Source: Planctomycetaceae bacterium
GTDB taxonomy: Bacteria > Planctomycetota > Planctomycetia > Pirellulales > Pirellulaceae
Assembly (NCBI GenBank): GCA_002709045.1
Contig: PAPJ01000067.1
Coordinates: forward strand, 31,825 to 95,824
Length of the DNA stretch: 64,000 bases
Reading direction: 5' to 3'
Shown here: one piece after another, positions 35,744 to 44,757 of the stretch
How positions within the stretch are numbered: the stretch's first letter is position 1
Layout of the letters: each line of letters begins with the position of its first letter
Notes under the pieces: generated by a model
What the model was told of the DNA's origin: nothing
Database searches by the model: none
Seen by the model: the letters and a program-made list of their open reading frames with translations, nothing else
Made by a program: the position numbers and the translations under genes

Positions 35744-36481
35744 TTACTGGTCCATTAAGAATTGCATGAAATCCAGTACGCCGTCGATTTGTTCGTGCTC
35801 TGAAACGAAATCGGCAACTTGTTTGACCGCATCAATTGCATTGGACGGGCAGCCAAATGTTTTGACACGTTTGGCAATGGCCAGGTCACTACTGGTGTCA
35901 CCAATCCCAGCCGTCCGGGAAGGATCGATACCTGTGACTTCCAGTAAGCGATCAATACCGGAGGCTTTCGTGATCTGGGGAAGATCGCAATTAATATAGA
36001 ACAATGTGAGAGAAACTCGAAACTCAAATCCGTGCTGATCAAACTGTTGTTGCAGTTCAGGCGCCAGACGTTGCAATACTTTTGGATCCGGGTGATAAAG
36101 CGTGACCGAGGCCGACTTGCCGGGTTGAAGCGTTACACCATCTTTACGATATGTCTTTAATGAAAAAAGCTCAGCCTCATGCACCATTTCAAGCTGCTTA
36201 TCTGTGATCGAGGGATCCATCAGATAGCCATTGCACGACGGGTCGTACAACCAGACACCATTTTCTGCCACGCAGGGTACACTTGGGTTTTGCAGTAAAC
36301 GACAAAGTCCCTCTGCAAACGGAATAGGACGTCCTGTACATAGTGTAAGTTTAGGCCGATCATTTTGGGCAAATGCCAGACGGTTATGTTCCGCAACGAG
36401 GTTTAGTTTGTCGATGTTAAGCGGAGAGGAATCTTCAGGCGATAAACAACCGTCGATATCGCTAATAATGAGGTCGTACAT
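35744..36481 (-). CDS. HAD-superfamily phosphatase (Cof/sucrose-phosphatase-like)
   Basis: A 245-residue haloacid-dehalogenase-fold hydrolase. The nucleophile motif is IISDIDGCLS at 5-14; motif II-like TLCTGRP follows, and motif IV is TAGIGDTSSDLAIAKRV. The cap between them is of the C2 type. I start at ATG 36481; a TTG at 36553 would add 24 residues with no homology. The domain type suggests dephosphorylation of a sugar phosphate. It lies between the selenoprotein and an MFS transporter in a close-packed minus-strand run. Confidence 0.87.
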   Translation of the reverse strand: MYDLIISDIDGCLSPEDSSPLNIDKLNLVAEHNRLAFAQNDRPKLTLCTGRPIPFAEGLCRLLQNPSVPCVAENGVWLYDPSCNGYLMDPSITDKQLEMVHEAELFSLKTYRKDGVTLQPGKSASVTLYHPDPKVLQRLAPELQQQFDQHGFEFRVSLTLFYINCDLPQITKASGIDRLLEVTGIDPSRTAGIGDTSSDLAIAKRVKTFGCPSNAIDAVKQVADFVSEHEQIDGVLDFMQFLMDQ

Positions 36482-36567
36482 GATTGTCTTGTGGTAGGCA
36501 GGAAGGGGGAAAGTAGGATTATGTGCGAGAGTTTCAGGTCTGGCAATGCGCAATTCTCAACGGCGAC

Positions 36568-37074
36568 TTACTTTGTTGCTGAAAGCACATCTGCCAGCGG
36601 AGTATAGTCTGCAGAATGGCGGCCAAGATGCCTGTATATCACAGCACCTGAAGAGTCGATGACGATCGTGCCATGCATTTGTTTAATGTCGTATGATGGT
36701 TTTCCCATACCTCCTCGGATCATCGCTCGTAATCCGGCAAGCCAGGTTTTTGGCCCGATATATTGCATCGGACGCCCCTGTTGAATTCCAAAATGCTGAT
36801 ACGCGATCTGATGAGGATCACATAAAACAAGATAAGTAAGACCAAATTTATCAATTAGGGATAAGGCCTGTTCTGGTTCTGCCATGACAACGACTACAGT
36901 CTTAACCTGAGCCTCGCTGAACTCCTTCTGTTGCTGTTGCAGATTGACCATCTGCTCCCGACAGAATACTCAACCAATATGTCGCATAAAGTAGAAGGCT
37001 ACCGTAGTATCATGCCAAAGCGAATTCAGAGTTACTTCATGCCCATATGCATCTTGAAGAAATAAGTTTGTCAT
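36568..37074 (-). CDS. Peroxiredoxin-like selenoprotein, in-frame UGA at codon 35
   Basis: An AhpC/TSA-like (PRXL2-type) thioredoxin-fold protein of 168 residues if UGA at 36972-36970 is read as selenocysteine. Reading from ATG 37074 (AAAGG nine bases upstream) gives MTNLFLQDAYGHEVTLNSLW, then FYFMRHIG-Sec-VFCREQMVNL. The Sec falls on the first position of the CxxC redox motif of this family (Sec35, Cys38). After the stop codon the same frame runs 133 more codons with conserved features (VVVVMAEPEQ, LVLCDP, HGTIVIDSSG). A standard caller starts at Met42 and loses the active site. A hairpin follows the UGA at SECIS spacing. The gene starts 14 bp after the SDR stop. Confidence 0.85.
36939..36955 (-). 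promoter_or_regulatory. Bacterial SECIS-like hairpin downstream of in-frame UGA
   Basis: In the mRNA, counting U of UGA as 1, bases 18-23 (GCAGAU) pair perfectly with 29-34 (AUCUGC), closing a five-base loop GGUCA. E. coli fdhF has an apical loop containing GGUC at about 22-25, needed for SelB binding. The position, the G-U in the loop and the flanking GCAG match that element. Confidence 0.7.
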
Positions 37075-37088
37075 CCTATTGGACCTTT

Positions 37089-37862
37089 CTAAGGATCGGG
37101 TTGTTGCCAGATACTCATACCGCCATCGACCATTAGCATGTGACCACAAATGTGTTTGGCGGCGTCACTGAGTAGATAAACAGCTGATTCACCGCATACT
37201 TCCGGCCCCGGTACATCCCCATTGGGTGTATGCCGCTGCATCCATTGCATGAACTCCGGATTATCCAGTGCCGGAGCGGTGAGTGGTGTATAGAACAACC
37301 CCGGAGCCAGACCGTTAACCCTGATATTATGTTTAGCCAGTGAGACAGCCACAGATTTGACCATCATCTCGATGGCTCCTTTAGAGGTGTCGTATGCTGT
37401 ATGAGTATCTTCGGCAAGTCGGCCATTAATGGATCCAATCATTAGCACTCGACCGACTGTACTGTTTGTTATCCAATGCCTGGAAAAGTGTTGGGTCAGA
37501 AAGAAATAAGCGTAAACATTCAGCTGCATAGTTTTATGAAAACGCTCATAGTCCATTTCCAGAAAGGGGATATCAAGATAAGTTCCAGCATTATTGACCA
37601 GCGTATCGATCTCTGGATTGGCCTGCAGTGCAGCATCAAATATATCCTGAACGCCTTGACTGTCGGTAAGATCACCGGTCACCAACTGGGTATTCACTCC
37701 GGTTTCTAAACAAGTTCGCCTTGTTTCTTTGGCAGAATCATCTTCATGTAATCCATGAATGACAACATTGGCACCGGCTTTGGCTGCTGCGATAACAATG
37801 GCCTGACCGACTCCCTGAGTGGAACCGGTCACGAGGACATTACGACCTGCTAAGCTACTCAT
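37089..37862 (-). CDS. Short-chain dehydrogenase/reductase
   Basis: A 257-residue classical SDR. The dinucleotide motif is TGSTQGVGQ at 12-20; NNAG is in LVNNAGTY; catalytic Ser lies in MIGSINGRL and Tyr-Lys in YDTSKGA; GGMS near the C-terminus completes the fold. I start at ATG 37862, which has GGAGG six bases upstream; the preceding TTG is unlikely. It overlaps the end of tdk by 8 bp and is followed within 14 bp by the selenoprotein gene, so all are in one transcript. The substrate is unknown. Confidence 0.9.
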   Translation of the reverse strand: MSSLAGRNVLVTGSTQGVGQAIVIAAAKAGANVVIHGLHEDDSAKETRRTCLETGVNTQLVTGDLTDSQGVQDIFDAALQANPEIDTLVNNAGTYLDIPFLEMDYERFHKTMQLNVYAYFFLTQHFSRHWITNSTVGRVLMIGSINGRLAEDTHTAYDTSKGAIEMMVKSVAVSLAKHNIRVNGLAPGLFYTPLTAPALDNPEFMQWMQRHTPNGDVPGPEVCGESAVYLLSDAAKHICGHMLMVDGGMSIWQQPDP

Positions 37863-38472
37863 CAAATCCCTCCAGCATTAATTCGTCGTTGCGCCGTTTA
37901 ATCATGCCACTTTTAAAGCATTTTCGGCATACTGAAATATAATTATCATTGCCACCGATCTTAATCTGAGCGCCCTGCTTAATGACGTTTCCATCAGCAT
38001 CGATTCGCAGCACCATATTCGCTTTTCTGCCGCAGTGACAAATTGTCTTAATCTCTGTAAGTTCATCAGCCCAGGCTAGTAGTTGTTCGCTACCGGTAAA
38101 TAGATTTCCCTGAAAGTCTGTTCTTAAGCCGTAACAGAGTACCGGAATATCTAACTCATCTGTCACATCGGAAAGTTGCTTCACTTGCTTTTTTTCCAGA
38201 AACTGAGCTTCGTCAATGAATATGCAATCGACCGTTTGCTTACGGCCAATACTTAGAATCAGGGAATACAGATTATCGGCAGTATGAAATGATATTGCCG
38301 GAGCACTCAATCCGATCCGGGAGGAGATGATGCTTTCCCCATCACGATTGTCGATGTCTGGTGCCAGGAGCAGAGTGTGCATACCACGTTCCTGATAGTT
38401 GTAACTTGCTTGCAACATCATCGTGGATTTGCCTGCGTTCATCGTGGAATAATAGAAATACAGTTTCGCCAT
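37855..38472 (-). CDS. tdk: Thymidine kinase
   Basis: Type II thymidine kinase, which phosphorylates thymidine for salvage. With the ATG at 38472 the protein is 205 residues, the usual bacterial length. The P-loop is STMNAGKST at 9-17; the Walker-B-like FIDEAQFL and the zinc ribbon cysteines (CHCGRKANM and CRKCF) are present. A TTG seven codons upstream is the only longer option and lacks a ribosome site. It is coupled to the next SDR by an 8-bp overlap. Confidence 0.95.
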   Translation of the reverse strand: MAKLYFYYSTMNAGKSTMMLQASYNYQERGMHTLLLAPDIDNRDGESIISSRIGLSAPAISFHTADNLYSLILSIGRKQTVDCIFIDEAQFLEKKQVKQLSDVTDELDIPVLCYGLRTDFQGNLFTGSEQLLAWADELTEIKTICHCGRKANMVLRIDADGNVIKQGAQIKIGGNDNYISVCRKCFKSGMIKRRNDELMLEGFDE

Positions 38473-38510
38473 ACTGATTATTGTACGGTACAACGCGGAA
38501 CCGTTAAGTA

Positions 38511-39761
38511 TTAACGAATTCCGTTTTGTCTGAAGTAGATTATTGAAATGACTGCGACAGTTGCGGCGACAGTAAGGAACATGGTGTTATAACCCTGCCA
38601 AACAACAAGTCTTGCCATAATCGGCATTCCAAATACAGCACCGCAATCGAATGCCATTAGGCATAAAGCCGAGCCGGACCCACGGTTCTCAGTCGGAAAT
38701 GTTTGCAACGAGAGAGCCGTCATGCAGTGATAGGTTAATCCGTGCCCGGTTCCACACAGAAAGGCAGGTAACAGAATCATCCACATTGCTTCCGCTGTGA
38801 CTCCACAGTAGCTACAGAAGCCCAGTACCATTGTGATTAGCCCCACACAGAGGATTTTACGCCTGCCGATTCGATCCGGAGCATTTTTCAGTAGAATTCT
38901 GATTGTCATGCCCCAGCCGGCATATACCAGATAGAAGACGGTGATGATTCCCAACTCCCCCACCATCGAATCATTCAAATCTTTATCAAGAACGAATTTT
39001 TTTAATAGGTGGAGTGGAACTGTCATAGAGAGCCCGAAGGCAATATTGATATATATAATACTTCCCGGCCAGTATTTCTTACAGGTCTTGAAAAACTGAA
39101 TGAGAGAGAGTGAGCCCGCTTTTACGTTTCCTGGGGGGGAAGGCATGAAAAACAGTAGTGACATTGAAATGAGAACGCATACCGAACCCATCCAGAAATA
39201 TGTTTCAAATGCTGCGCGTCCCGGTGTTTCCCCTAAAACAATCTCACCAATCATTGGCCCGATGAGAAAACCAATGAATCCGCCAACACCAAGAATACCG
39301 ATCGCTTCGGTGCGACGTTGTTCGGGAGTTGTTAGTGTGATGTAAGTTATCGAACTGGTGAAAATACAGGCAACTCCGAGAAACATCGTTCCACGCAGGG
39401 CATAGAGAATCCAGCTGGCTTCTAAGATCCAGAGATTTCCCATAAATCCCGTGATAAAGAGAAGGTAACCGACCATCCAAATTAAGCGGGAACCGAGACG
39501 ATTAATCAATTGTCCCAGCCAGGGTCTCGAAATAAATCCCAGAATGGCACCAAACGAAGTAATGTACCCCAATTCCAGTAAAGCCTTCTCCTGATCGCCT
39601 TGGTAGAGGAATTGTACCCATTCGGCGTAATGAACTAACGCCGCGTTTGCAGGTACAAAAAGTACCTGACTGAGAAATGCCAGCAGGAATGATCGATCAT
39701 AAAGTTTGTTACCGGTAGCCGGTGATACGGAAGACAACAGACGGGTTCTCGAAATGGTCAA
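38511..39761 (-). CDS. Major facilitator superfamily transporter
   Basis: A 416-residue, 12-helix MFS protein. The loop 2-3 region SRPWLGQLINRLGSRLIW resembles the family motif, and helix 5 carries GILGVGGFIGFLIGPMIGE. The second half contains the matching LKNAPDRIGRRKILCVG loop, typical of a duplicated six-helix fold. The cargo is unknown. It heads the minus-strand group that continues with tdk, 38 bp downstream. Confidence 0.88.
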   Translation of the reverse strand: MTISRTRLLSSVSPATGNKLYDRSFLLAFLSQVLFVPANAALVHYAEWVQFLYQGDQEKALLELGYITSFGAILGFISRPWLGQLINRLGSRLIWMVGYLLFITGFMGNLWILEASWILYALRGTMFLGVACIFTSSITYITLTTPEQRRTEAIGILGVGGFIGFLIGPMIGEIVLGETPGRAAFETYFWMGSVCVLISMSLLFFMPSPPGNVKAGSLSLIQFFKTCKKYWPGSIIYINIAFGLSMTVPLHLLKKFVLDKDLNDSMVGELGIITVFYLVYAGWGMTIRILLKNAPDRIGRRKILCVGLITMVLGFCSYCGVTAEAMWMILLPAFLCGTGHGLTYHCMTALSLQTFPTENRGSGSALCLMAFDCGAVFGMPIMARLVVWQGYNTMFLTVAATVAVISIIYFRQNGIR

Positions 39762-39841
39762 CGGGAGGCGGGATTAAACAGAAAAAAATTCAATCTGCAG
39801 ATTATGCGTGACAGATGGGATTCTGACAATGACGAAAATGC

Positions 39842-41638
39842 TTAGCTGACACTGACCGCAGTTTGCATGCCTTCCAGAAGTGGTAGCTTCACAATAAATG
39901 TTGTGCCCTGATCCAGAATACTAGTGACGTCTATTTCTCCATCAAACGCATTGACCAGATGTTTTACGATTGACAACCCTAATCCCGTTCCACCGAGTTC
40001 CCGGGAACGAGCTTTGTCAACGCGGTAGAAACGCTCAAAAATTCGCTGTAAATGTTTTTCAGAGATACCAATTCCGCTATCTTGTACTTTGAGAACTACC
40101 TGCTTGTCATGAATGACGAGACCTACGTTGACGGTTCCACTTTCAGGTGTGTACTTGATTGCATTATCTACAAGATTATCAAGAATCTGTCGAATCCCTT
40201 CCGTGTCGGCATAGATCATGACATCATTTGAAGCACAAACATTGATTTCGATTTTTTTCTTTCCTGCTCGTGGTTGATGATATTTGATACATCGATCCAG
40301 AACATCAGATACGTCCACGGTGCTGTATTCGTTGATCCCGGTGTTGGATTCTACACGAGCAATACTTAATAAATCCTGAATCAACATATTCAGACGTTCA
40401 GACTGCTCGACGATTCTCCCCAGAAAAGTACGGTTGTTGTTCTGATCCTCGATGGCACCATCAATTAGGGTTTCGGCATATGCCTGGATGGAGGCTAGGG
40501 GCGTTTTTAATTCATGCGATACATTGGCAACAAAGTCGCGTCGTAAATTTTCTAGCCGACGGACTTCCGTAATGTCATGTATCACAATGATTACACCAAA
40601 ATCATCTTCATCCTCGGTTGGAATAGCCGAAGCATTTAATGCCAGATAGCGGGTGGGCGGCCCTAATAATTCGATTTCACCCCGGAAGTGTGCATTCGTT
40701 TTTTTGGCTTGATTAATAATAGCCTGAACCATTTGGTTGCGAATGACTTCCCAGATAGGTCGGCCCTGGTCTTCCACGAGATCCAGAGAAAACATTTCAC
40801 AGACAGCTTCATTGGCAAAACGTATGCATTCATTTTTATCGACCGCGATGACGCCTTCGTCCATACCCTCAAGGACTGTCAGTAGTTCATGATGGTTCTG
40901 CTCAAGTTGTGCCATTCGGTCAGCCAAGGCACTACTCAATTCGTTAAGTAAACGTCCCAACTCCGAAATCTCATCATCAAATCCGTGACCAATGGTTTGA
41001 CCAAGTTGTACCGTGGTTAGTTCCCGAGCTTCTTCAATTAACCGAACGACCGGTCGTGTCATACGGAAGATAACCAGACCGGTGACAATCAATCCCGTGA
41101 TGACCACGATAAAAACTAATTCCGCGATACGGGCTTGAATACTTGCCACCTGAATATCGATCTGAGAGGTGCTCAGTGCACAGCGAACACATCCTAAGGT
41201 CCTGCCTTGGTGCTGAATTCGAAAGGCATAATAGAGCATGCTGATATTCAGAGTGTCACTGTAACGCTGACTATCTCCTTCGCGGTTCCGAAGGGCCTGA
41301 ATTAATTCGTCCCGGTTAGCGTGGTTCTCCATTTTATTGGGGTTTTTATGAGTATCAGCGTATACCACACCATCCAGAGCTACCACGGTAATTCGTGTTG
41401 TTGTCAGCGTTCTAATATCCTGAATAACCTGCTGTAAATCCTCAAATTCGCCCGACAATAACGATCTCTTAGTAACATCTTCCAGCGAGATAGCGGTGTT
41501 TCGAAGACGTTGTTTTAATTGATCGGTTAACTGTTCTTTTTGCCATTGAGAGGTGGTGTAACCTCCAATAAACCCCACGAGCACAATCAGTGCTGAGAAA
41601 TAAACGAAGGGTTTCCAAAAAAGACGGGAGGTGAACAT
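39842..41638 (-). CDS. phoR: PhoR-type sensor histidine kinase
   Basis: A 598-residue membrane histidine kinase. A helix at about 10-28 and another at about 172-192 bracket a periplasmic sensor. A HAMP linker (about 193-245), a PAS domain (about 253-350), HisKA with the phospho-acceptor His375 in NVSHELKTPLASI, and HATPase blocks (VDNAIKYTPESG, SGIGISEKHLQRIFERFYRVD, GGTGLGLSIVKHL) follow. Two cysteines in GCVRCALS lie in the periplasmic loop. It is the second gene after phoU and lies 28 bp after phoB, so the phosphate role is well supported by context. Confidence 0.92.
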   Translation of the reverse strand: MFTSRLFWKPFVYFSALIVLVGFIGGYTTSQWQKEQLTDQLKQRLRNTAISLEDVTKRSLLSGEFEDLQQVIQDIRTLTTTRITVVALDGVVYADTHKNPNKMENHANRDELIQALRNREGDSQRYSDTLNISMLYYAFRIQHQGRTLGCVRCALSTSQIDIQVASIQARIAELVFIVVITGLIVTGLVIFRMTRPVVRLIEEARELTTVQLGQTIGHGFDDEISELGRLLNELSSALADRMAQLEQNHHELLTVLEGMDEGVIAVDKNECIRFANEAVCEMFSLDLVEDQGRPIWEVIRNQMVQAIINQAKKTNAHFRGEIELLGPPTRYLALNASAIPTEDEDDFGVIIVIHDITEVRRLENLRRDFVANVSHELKTPLASIQAYAETLIDGAIEDQNNNRTFLGRIVEQSERLNMLIQDLLSIARVESNTGINEYSTVDVSDVLDRCIKYHQPRAGKKKIEINVCASNDVMIYADTEGIRQILDNLVDNAIKYTPESGTVNVGLVIHDKQVVLKVQDSGIGISEKHLQRIFERFYRVDKARSRELGGTGLGLSIVKHLVNAFDGEIDVTSILDQGTTFIVKLPLLEGMQTAVSVS

Positions 41639-41666
41639 TAGAATGTACGAAATTTGTGATCAGTGT

Positions 41667-42359
41667 TTAGTAGTTGCTTTTAAGTCGATAGCCTATACCT
41701 CGGACCGTCTCAATCAAATCCGCTTTGTCCCCCATTTTCTTACGAAGAGCTCGAATATGAACGTCAATGGTACGTTCTAAAACCACAGTGTCATCCCCCA
41801 TGATGGCATCCATTAAATCGTATCGTTTATAGGCCCGCCCCGGATGTTCCATGAGTTGCCAGAGCAAATCGAATTCAGTGGGAGTGAGGGTGACTGATTT
41901 GCCATCAATAGTTACTCGGAATTGCAATCGATCAAGCATAATCCCGTTAGAACTGAGCACTTGAGTGTCATCGTCCTGAGGTTGATTGGCACGGCGTAGA
42001 AGCGATTTGATACGTTCGATCAAGACACGCATTTTAAACGGTTTAGTCACATAGTCATCAGCGCCCATTTGGAAGCCGACAAGTTGGTCGACCTCCTCAC
42101 TCTTGGCGGTTAGCATCACGATGGGAATTCGTTTAGTGGATTTGTTACTGCGCAAATGTCGGCAGATTTCGAGCCCGTCCATCCCGGGTAGCATGATGTC
42201 TAGCAGGATGATATCCGGTACCATTTTTTGGATAGCTTCCAGTCCCCGCGTTCCATGATCATAGACATGCACGGCATACCCCTGAGCTTCCAGATTGTAG
42301 GTCAGGATCTCCTGCAGCTCAGGTTCATCTTCAATGATGAGAACGTTCTGTTTTCCCAT
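41667..42359 (-). CDS. phoB: PhoB-type response regulator
   Basis: A 230-residue OmpR/PhoB-family regulator. The receiver has the acidic pair IIEDEP, the phospho-acceptor Asp54 in ILLDIMLPGMDG, the switch Thr in VMLTAKS and Lys in VTKPF. The winged-helix DNA-binding domain (about 125-228) contains LTPTEFDLLWQLMEHPGR and VDVHIRALRKKMG. It should bind the direct repeats found upstream of pstS. Its own 164-bp upstream gap shows no clear copy of that box. Confidence 0.94.
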   Translation of the reverse strand: MGKQNVLIIEDEPELQEILTYNLEAQGYAVHVYDHGTRGLEAIQKMVPDIILLDIMLPGMDGLEICRHLRSNKSTKRIPIVMLTAKSEEVDQLVGFQMGADDYVTKPFKMRVLIERIKSLLRRANQPQDDDTQVLSSNGIMLDRLQFRVTIDGKSVTLTPTEFDLLWQLMEHPGRAYKRYDLMDAIMGDDTVVLERTIDVHIRALRKKMGDKADLIETVRGIGYRLKSNY

Positions 42360-42523
42360 ATACCTGTCAACTGAAGTGTGAAATGCGAAGGGTTAATTGC
42401 TATTTTACTTAATGCAGTCAACGCTTTTGAATATTTACAATTAAGTGTATAGCGATCTGGAAATTCCTGCAAAGCCCGATTCAGCCTTAGGCAAATCTTA
42501 GCGATGGACTTTTGCCTGATTCT

Positions 42524-43174
42524 TTAAGAATGGGTAGCGACTAGTGAAGGCACCTGATCACATATGTTGCAGGCCTGATCCCCGATGCGTTCCAGAGATC
42601 GGGCAATCAAAATCTGAGCCAGCGGACCGGCAATATTCGGTTCACCCTGGAGTGCCTCCAAGGCCACTTCTTCACTCAGAACCTCACGCATGATTTGATC
42701 GTTAAGTGAATCTACGTACTCGTCGCGGTTGCGGTATTTTTCAGCTTCTTTTGCATTGCGATTGATATAGGATCCGATCGCTCCATGCAGCATTTCTTTG
42801 ACAGCCATCCCCATTTGAATAATTCGCGGTTCCGGTTTGGCTGCAGAACGAGCCATCATCAGTTGCAGAAGCCTTAAAACATTAGTAGTTTGGTCACCAA
42901 TGCGTTCCAGACTAGAGGTTACGTGTGAAACAGTAAGAACGTAACGTAGGTCTGTTGCGACAGGAGAGTAAACTGTCAGGATTCGAACGACTTCCTTGTC
43001 GATCGTATTCTGCATTTCATCAAGCATGTCCTCGGAAGCCTGCAAGGATTCCTCGATGTTCAGAGTTAGATCTTCTAAGGCTCTGACTGTAGTGGACACC
43101 ATTGATTCAGCCAGAGTACCCATTTCGATCAACTGATGGTGTAGTTCCGATAATTCTTGATCAAATCGTCGCAT
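42524..43174 (-). CDS. phoU: Phosphate transport regulator PhoU
   Basis: PhoU links the Pst transporter to PhoR and represses the Pho response when phosphate is ample. The 216-residue, all-helical protein consists of two PhoU repeats with the metal-binding E/DxxxD patterns, for example TSSLERIGDQTTNV in the first and ARSLERIGDQACNI in the second. It directly abuts the upstream pstB (43174). Confidence 0.94.
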   Translation of the reverse strand: MRRFDQELSELHHQLIEMGTLAESMVSTTVRALEDLTLNIEESLQASEDMLDEMQNTIDKEVVRILTVYSPVATDLRYVLTVSHVTSSLERIGDQTTNVLRLLQLMMARSAAKPEPRIIQMGMAVKEMLHGAIGSYINRNAKEAEKYRNRDEYVDSLNDQIMREVLSEEVALEALQGEPNIAGPLAQILIARSLERIGDQACNICDQVPSLVATHS

Positions 43175-44001
43175 TATCCGTATCGCCCCTGGATGTACAT
43201 TTCAGTTTTTTCATGTTGTGGATTCAGGAATAACTCTGAAGTTTTTGAATGTTCGATAATTTCCCCCAGAAGCATGAAGATACATTCGTCGGTGGCTCTT
43301 CGTGCCTGAGCCATATTATGGGTAACAATTACAACAGTATAATCATCTCGTAGGGATTCAATTAGGTTTTCGACCTTTTCAATACCTTCTGCATCAAGAG
43401 CGCTGCATGGTTCATCCATTAGAATGATGTCTGGTTTGAGTGGTAATAGGCGTGCGATACAAAGTTTCTGTTGTTGTTCAAGCGTCAATGTCGTAGCACG
43501 GGATTTCAAACGATCTTTGACAGTGTTCCAGAGATCCACTTCGCGTAAAGATTTTTCAACGATATCATTGCGATTGCTTTTTGAAAGTGACTTGTCGGCA
43601 TCGTGAATCCCCATGCCAAACAACACATTGTCGTAGATAGAGATGGGTAGAGGATTCGGTCTTTGGAACACCATTCCAATGCTGCGTCGAAGCTGACGAA
43701 CAGAAACATCTGAGTCATAAATGTTTTTTTCCAGGATCTCTATGTCCCCGGTGGTCGTGACGTTGCCATAGCGTTCGTTAATACGATTGAAGCAGCGAAG
43801 GAGAGTTGTTTTCCCACAACCTGAAGGCCCAATCAGACCTGTGATGATCCCTTTCTTAATGTTGACTGAGACATTCATTAATGCCTGGAAATCTCCATAC
43901 CAAAGATTTAAATCGTTAGTACGAATACTATCGTCGTCCATTTGACGTGATCCGGTTGGGGTGAATTCTGTAGTGACAACTTGAGGCGCTATTGTAGACA
44001 T
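43174..44001 (-). CDS. pstB: Phosphate ABC transporter ATPase PstB (copy with degenerate signature motif)
   Basis: A 275-residue nucleotide-binding subunit. Walker A GPSGCGKTT (58-66), Q-loop Gln113 in VFQRPNP, Walker B ILMDEP (192-197) and switch His228 in VTHNM are all intact. The ABC signature, normally LSGGQQQR, reads LTLEQQQK at 172-179, so the two glycines that contact ATP across the dimer are lost. The adjacent second PstB has the reverse defects, which suggests that the two form an obligate heterodimer with one working ATP site. It abuts that gene at 44001. Confidence 0.93.
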   Translation of the reverse strand: MSTIAPQVVTTEFTPTGSRQMDDDSIRTNDLNLWYGDFQALMNVSVNIKKGIITGLIGPSGCGKTTLLRCFNRINERYGNVTTTGDIEILEKNIYDSDVSVRQLRRSIGMVFQRPNPLPISIYDNVLFGMGIHDADKSLSKSNRNDIVEKSLREVDLWNTVKDRLKSRATTLTLEQQQKLCIARLLPLKPDIILMDEPCSALDAEGIEKVENLIESLRDDYTVVIVTHNMAQARRATDECIFMLLGEIIEHSKTSELFLNPQHEKTEMYIQGRYG

Positions 44002-44753
44002 TATCCAAAGTCTCCGGTAACGTAATCGTATGTAAGTTGGTTTTCCGGACTGGTGAATATTTTCTCAGTCGTACCAACTTCTACTAACTCTGATTTATTG
44101 AAAAAGGCTGTTTGATCGGCCAAACGGCGTGCTTGTTGAACAAGATTAGTAACCAGGATGATCGTCATCTCACTCTTTAGTTCTGTCAGCACATCTTCGA
44201 TTTTCATGGTCGTCACGGGGTCAATGGCAATCGAAAATTCGTCGAGACAAAGTACATCTGGTGAATGCGACAAAGCCCGCGCGATCGTTAGTCGTTGTTG
44301 CTGTCCACCGGAAAGTTTGGTACCCAGCATATGTAACCGATCTTTGACTTCATCCCAAAGCATTGCCTGCTTAAGACAGCGAACCACAATTTCTTCGAGT
44401 TCCTGTTTGTTATGAATCCCGGAACGTCGAGGGGCGTACGCGACATTTTCGTATATTGACATTGGCAGGCCGACCGGCAGTGGGAATACAACTCCCACCT
44501 TACGGCGAAGACCATAGACATTACGAATCTGTCTGACGTCTTTCCCATCAAACAGAACCTCTCCGGTGGTCTTGGCGCTATGAATAAATTCCAGCGTTCG
44601 ATTAATGGCTTTCAGGAACGTCGTTTTACCAGCGTTGGCCGGGCCGATGATTCCAAAGATTTCATTGCGCGGAATTTGAAGGTTGATACCTTGCAGGGCA
44701 ATATCTTTGCCGTAGTAAACGCTTACGTCCCGAAATTCTATTTGGTATTCCAT
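44001..44753 (-). CDS. pstB: Phosphate ABC transporter ATPase PstB (copy with degenerate Q-loop and switch)
   Basis: A 250-residue second PstB, starting at ATG 44753 after the pstA stop. Walker A is GPANAGKTT (37-45), the signature LSGGQQQR is intact (147-154), and Walker B keeps DE (171-172). The Q-loop glutamine is Pro91 (VVFPLPVG), the D-loop SALD reads SIAID, and the switch histidine is Asn203 (LVTNLVQQ). Its own ATP pocket is therefore probably non-hydrolytic, while its signature can complete the pocket of the neighbouring PstB. Such a split is not seen in the homodimeric E. coli PstB. Confidence 0.93.
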   Translation of the reverse strand: MEYQIEFRDVSVYYGKDIALQGINLQIPRNEIFGIIGPANAGKTTFLKAINRTLEFIHSAKTTGEVLFDGKDVRQIRNVYGLRRKVGVVFPLPVGLPMSIYENVAYAPRRSGIHNKQELEEIVVRCLKQAMLWDEVKDRLHMLGTKLSGGQQQRLTIARALSHSPDVLCLDEFSIAIDPVTTMKIEDVLTELKSEMTIILVTNLVQQARRLADQTAFFNKSELVEVGTTEKIFTSPENQLTYDYVTGDFG

Positions 44754-44757
44754 ATTG

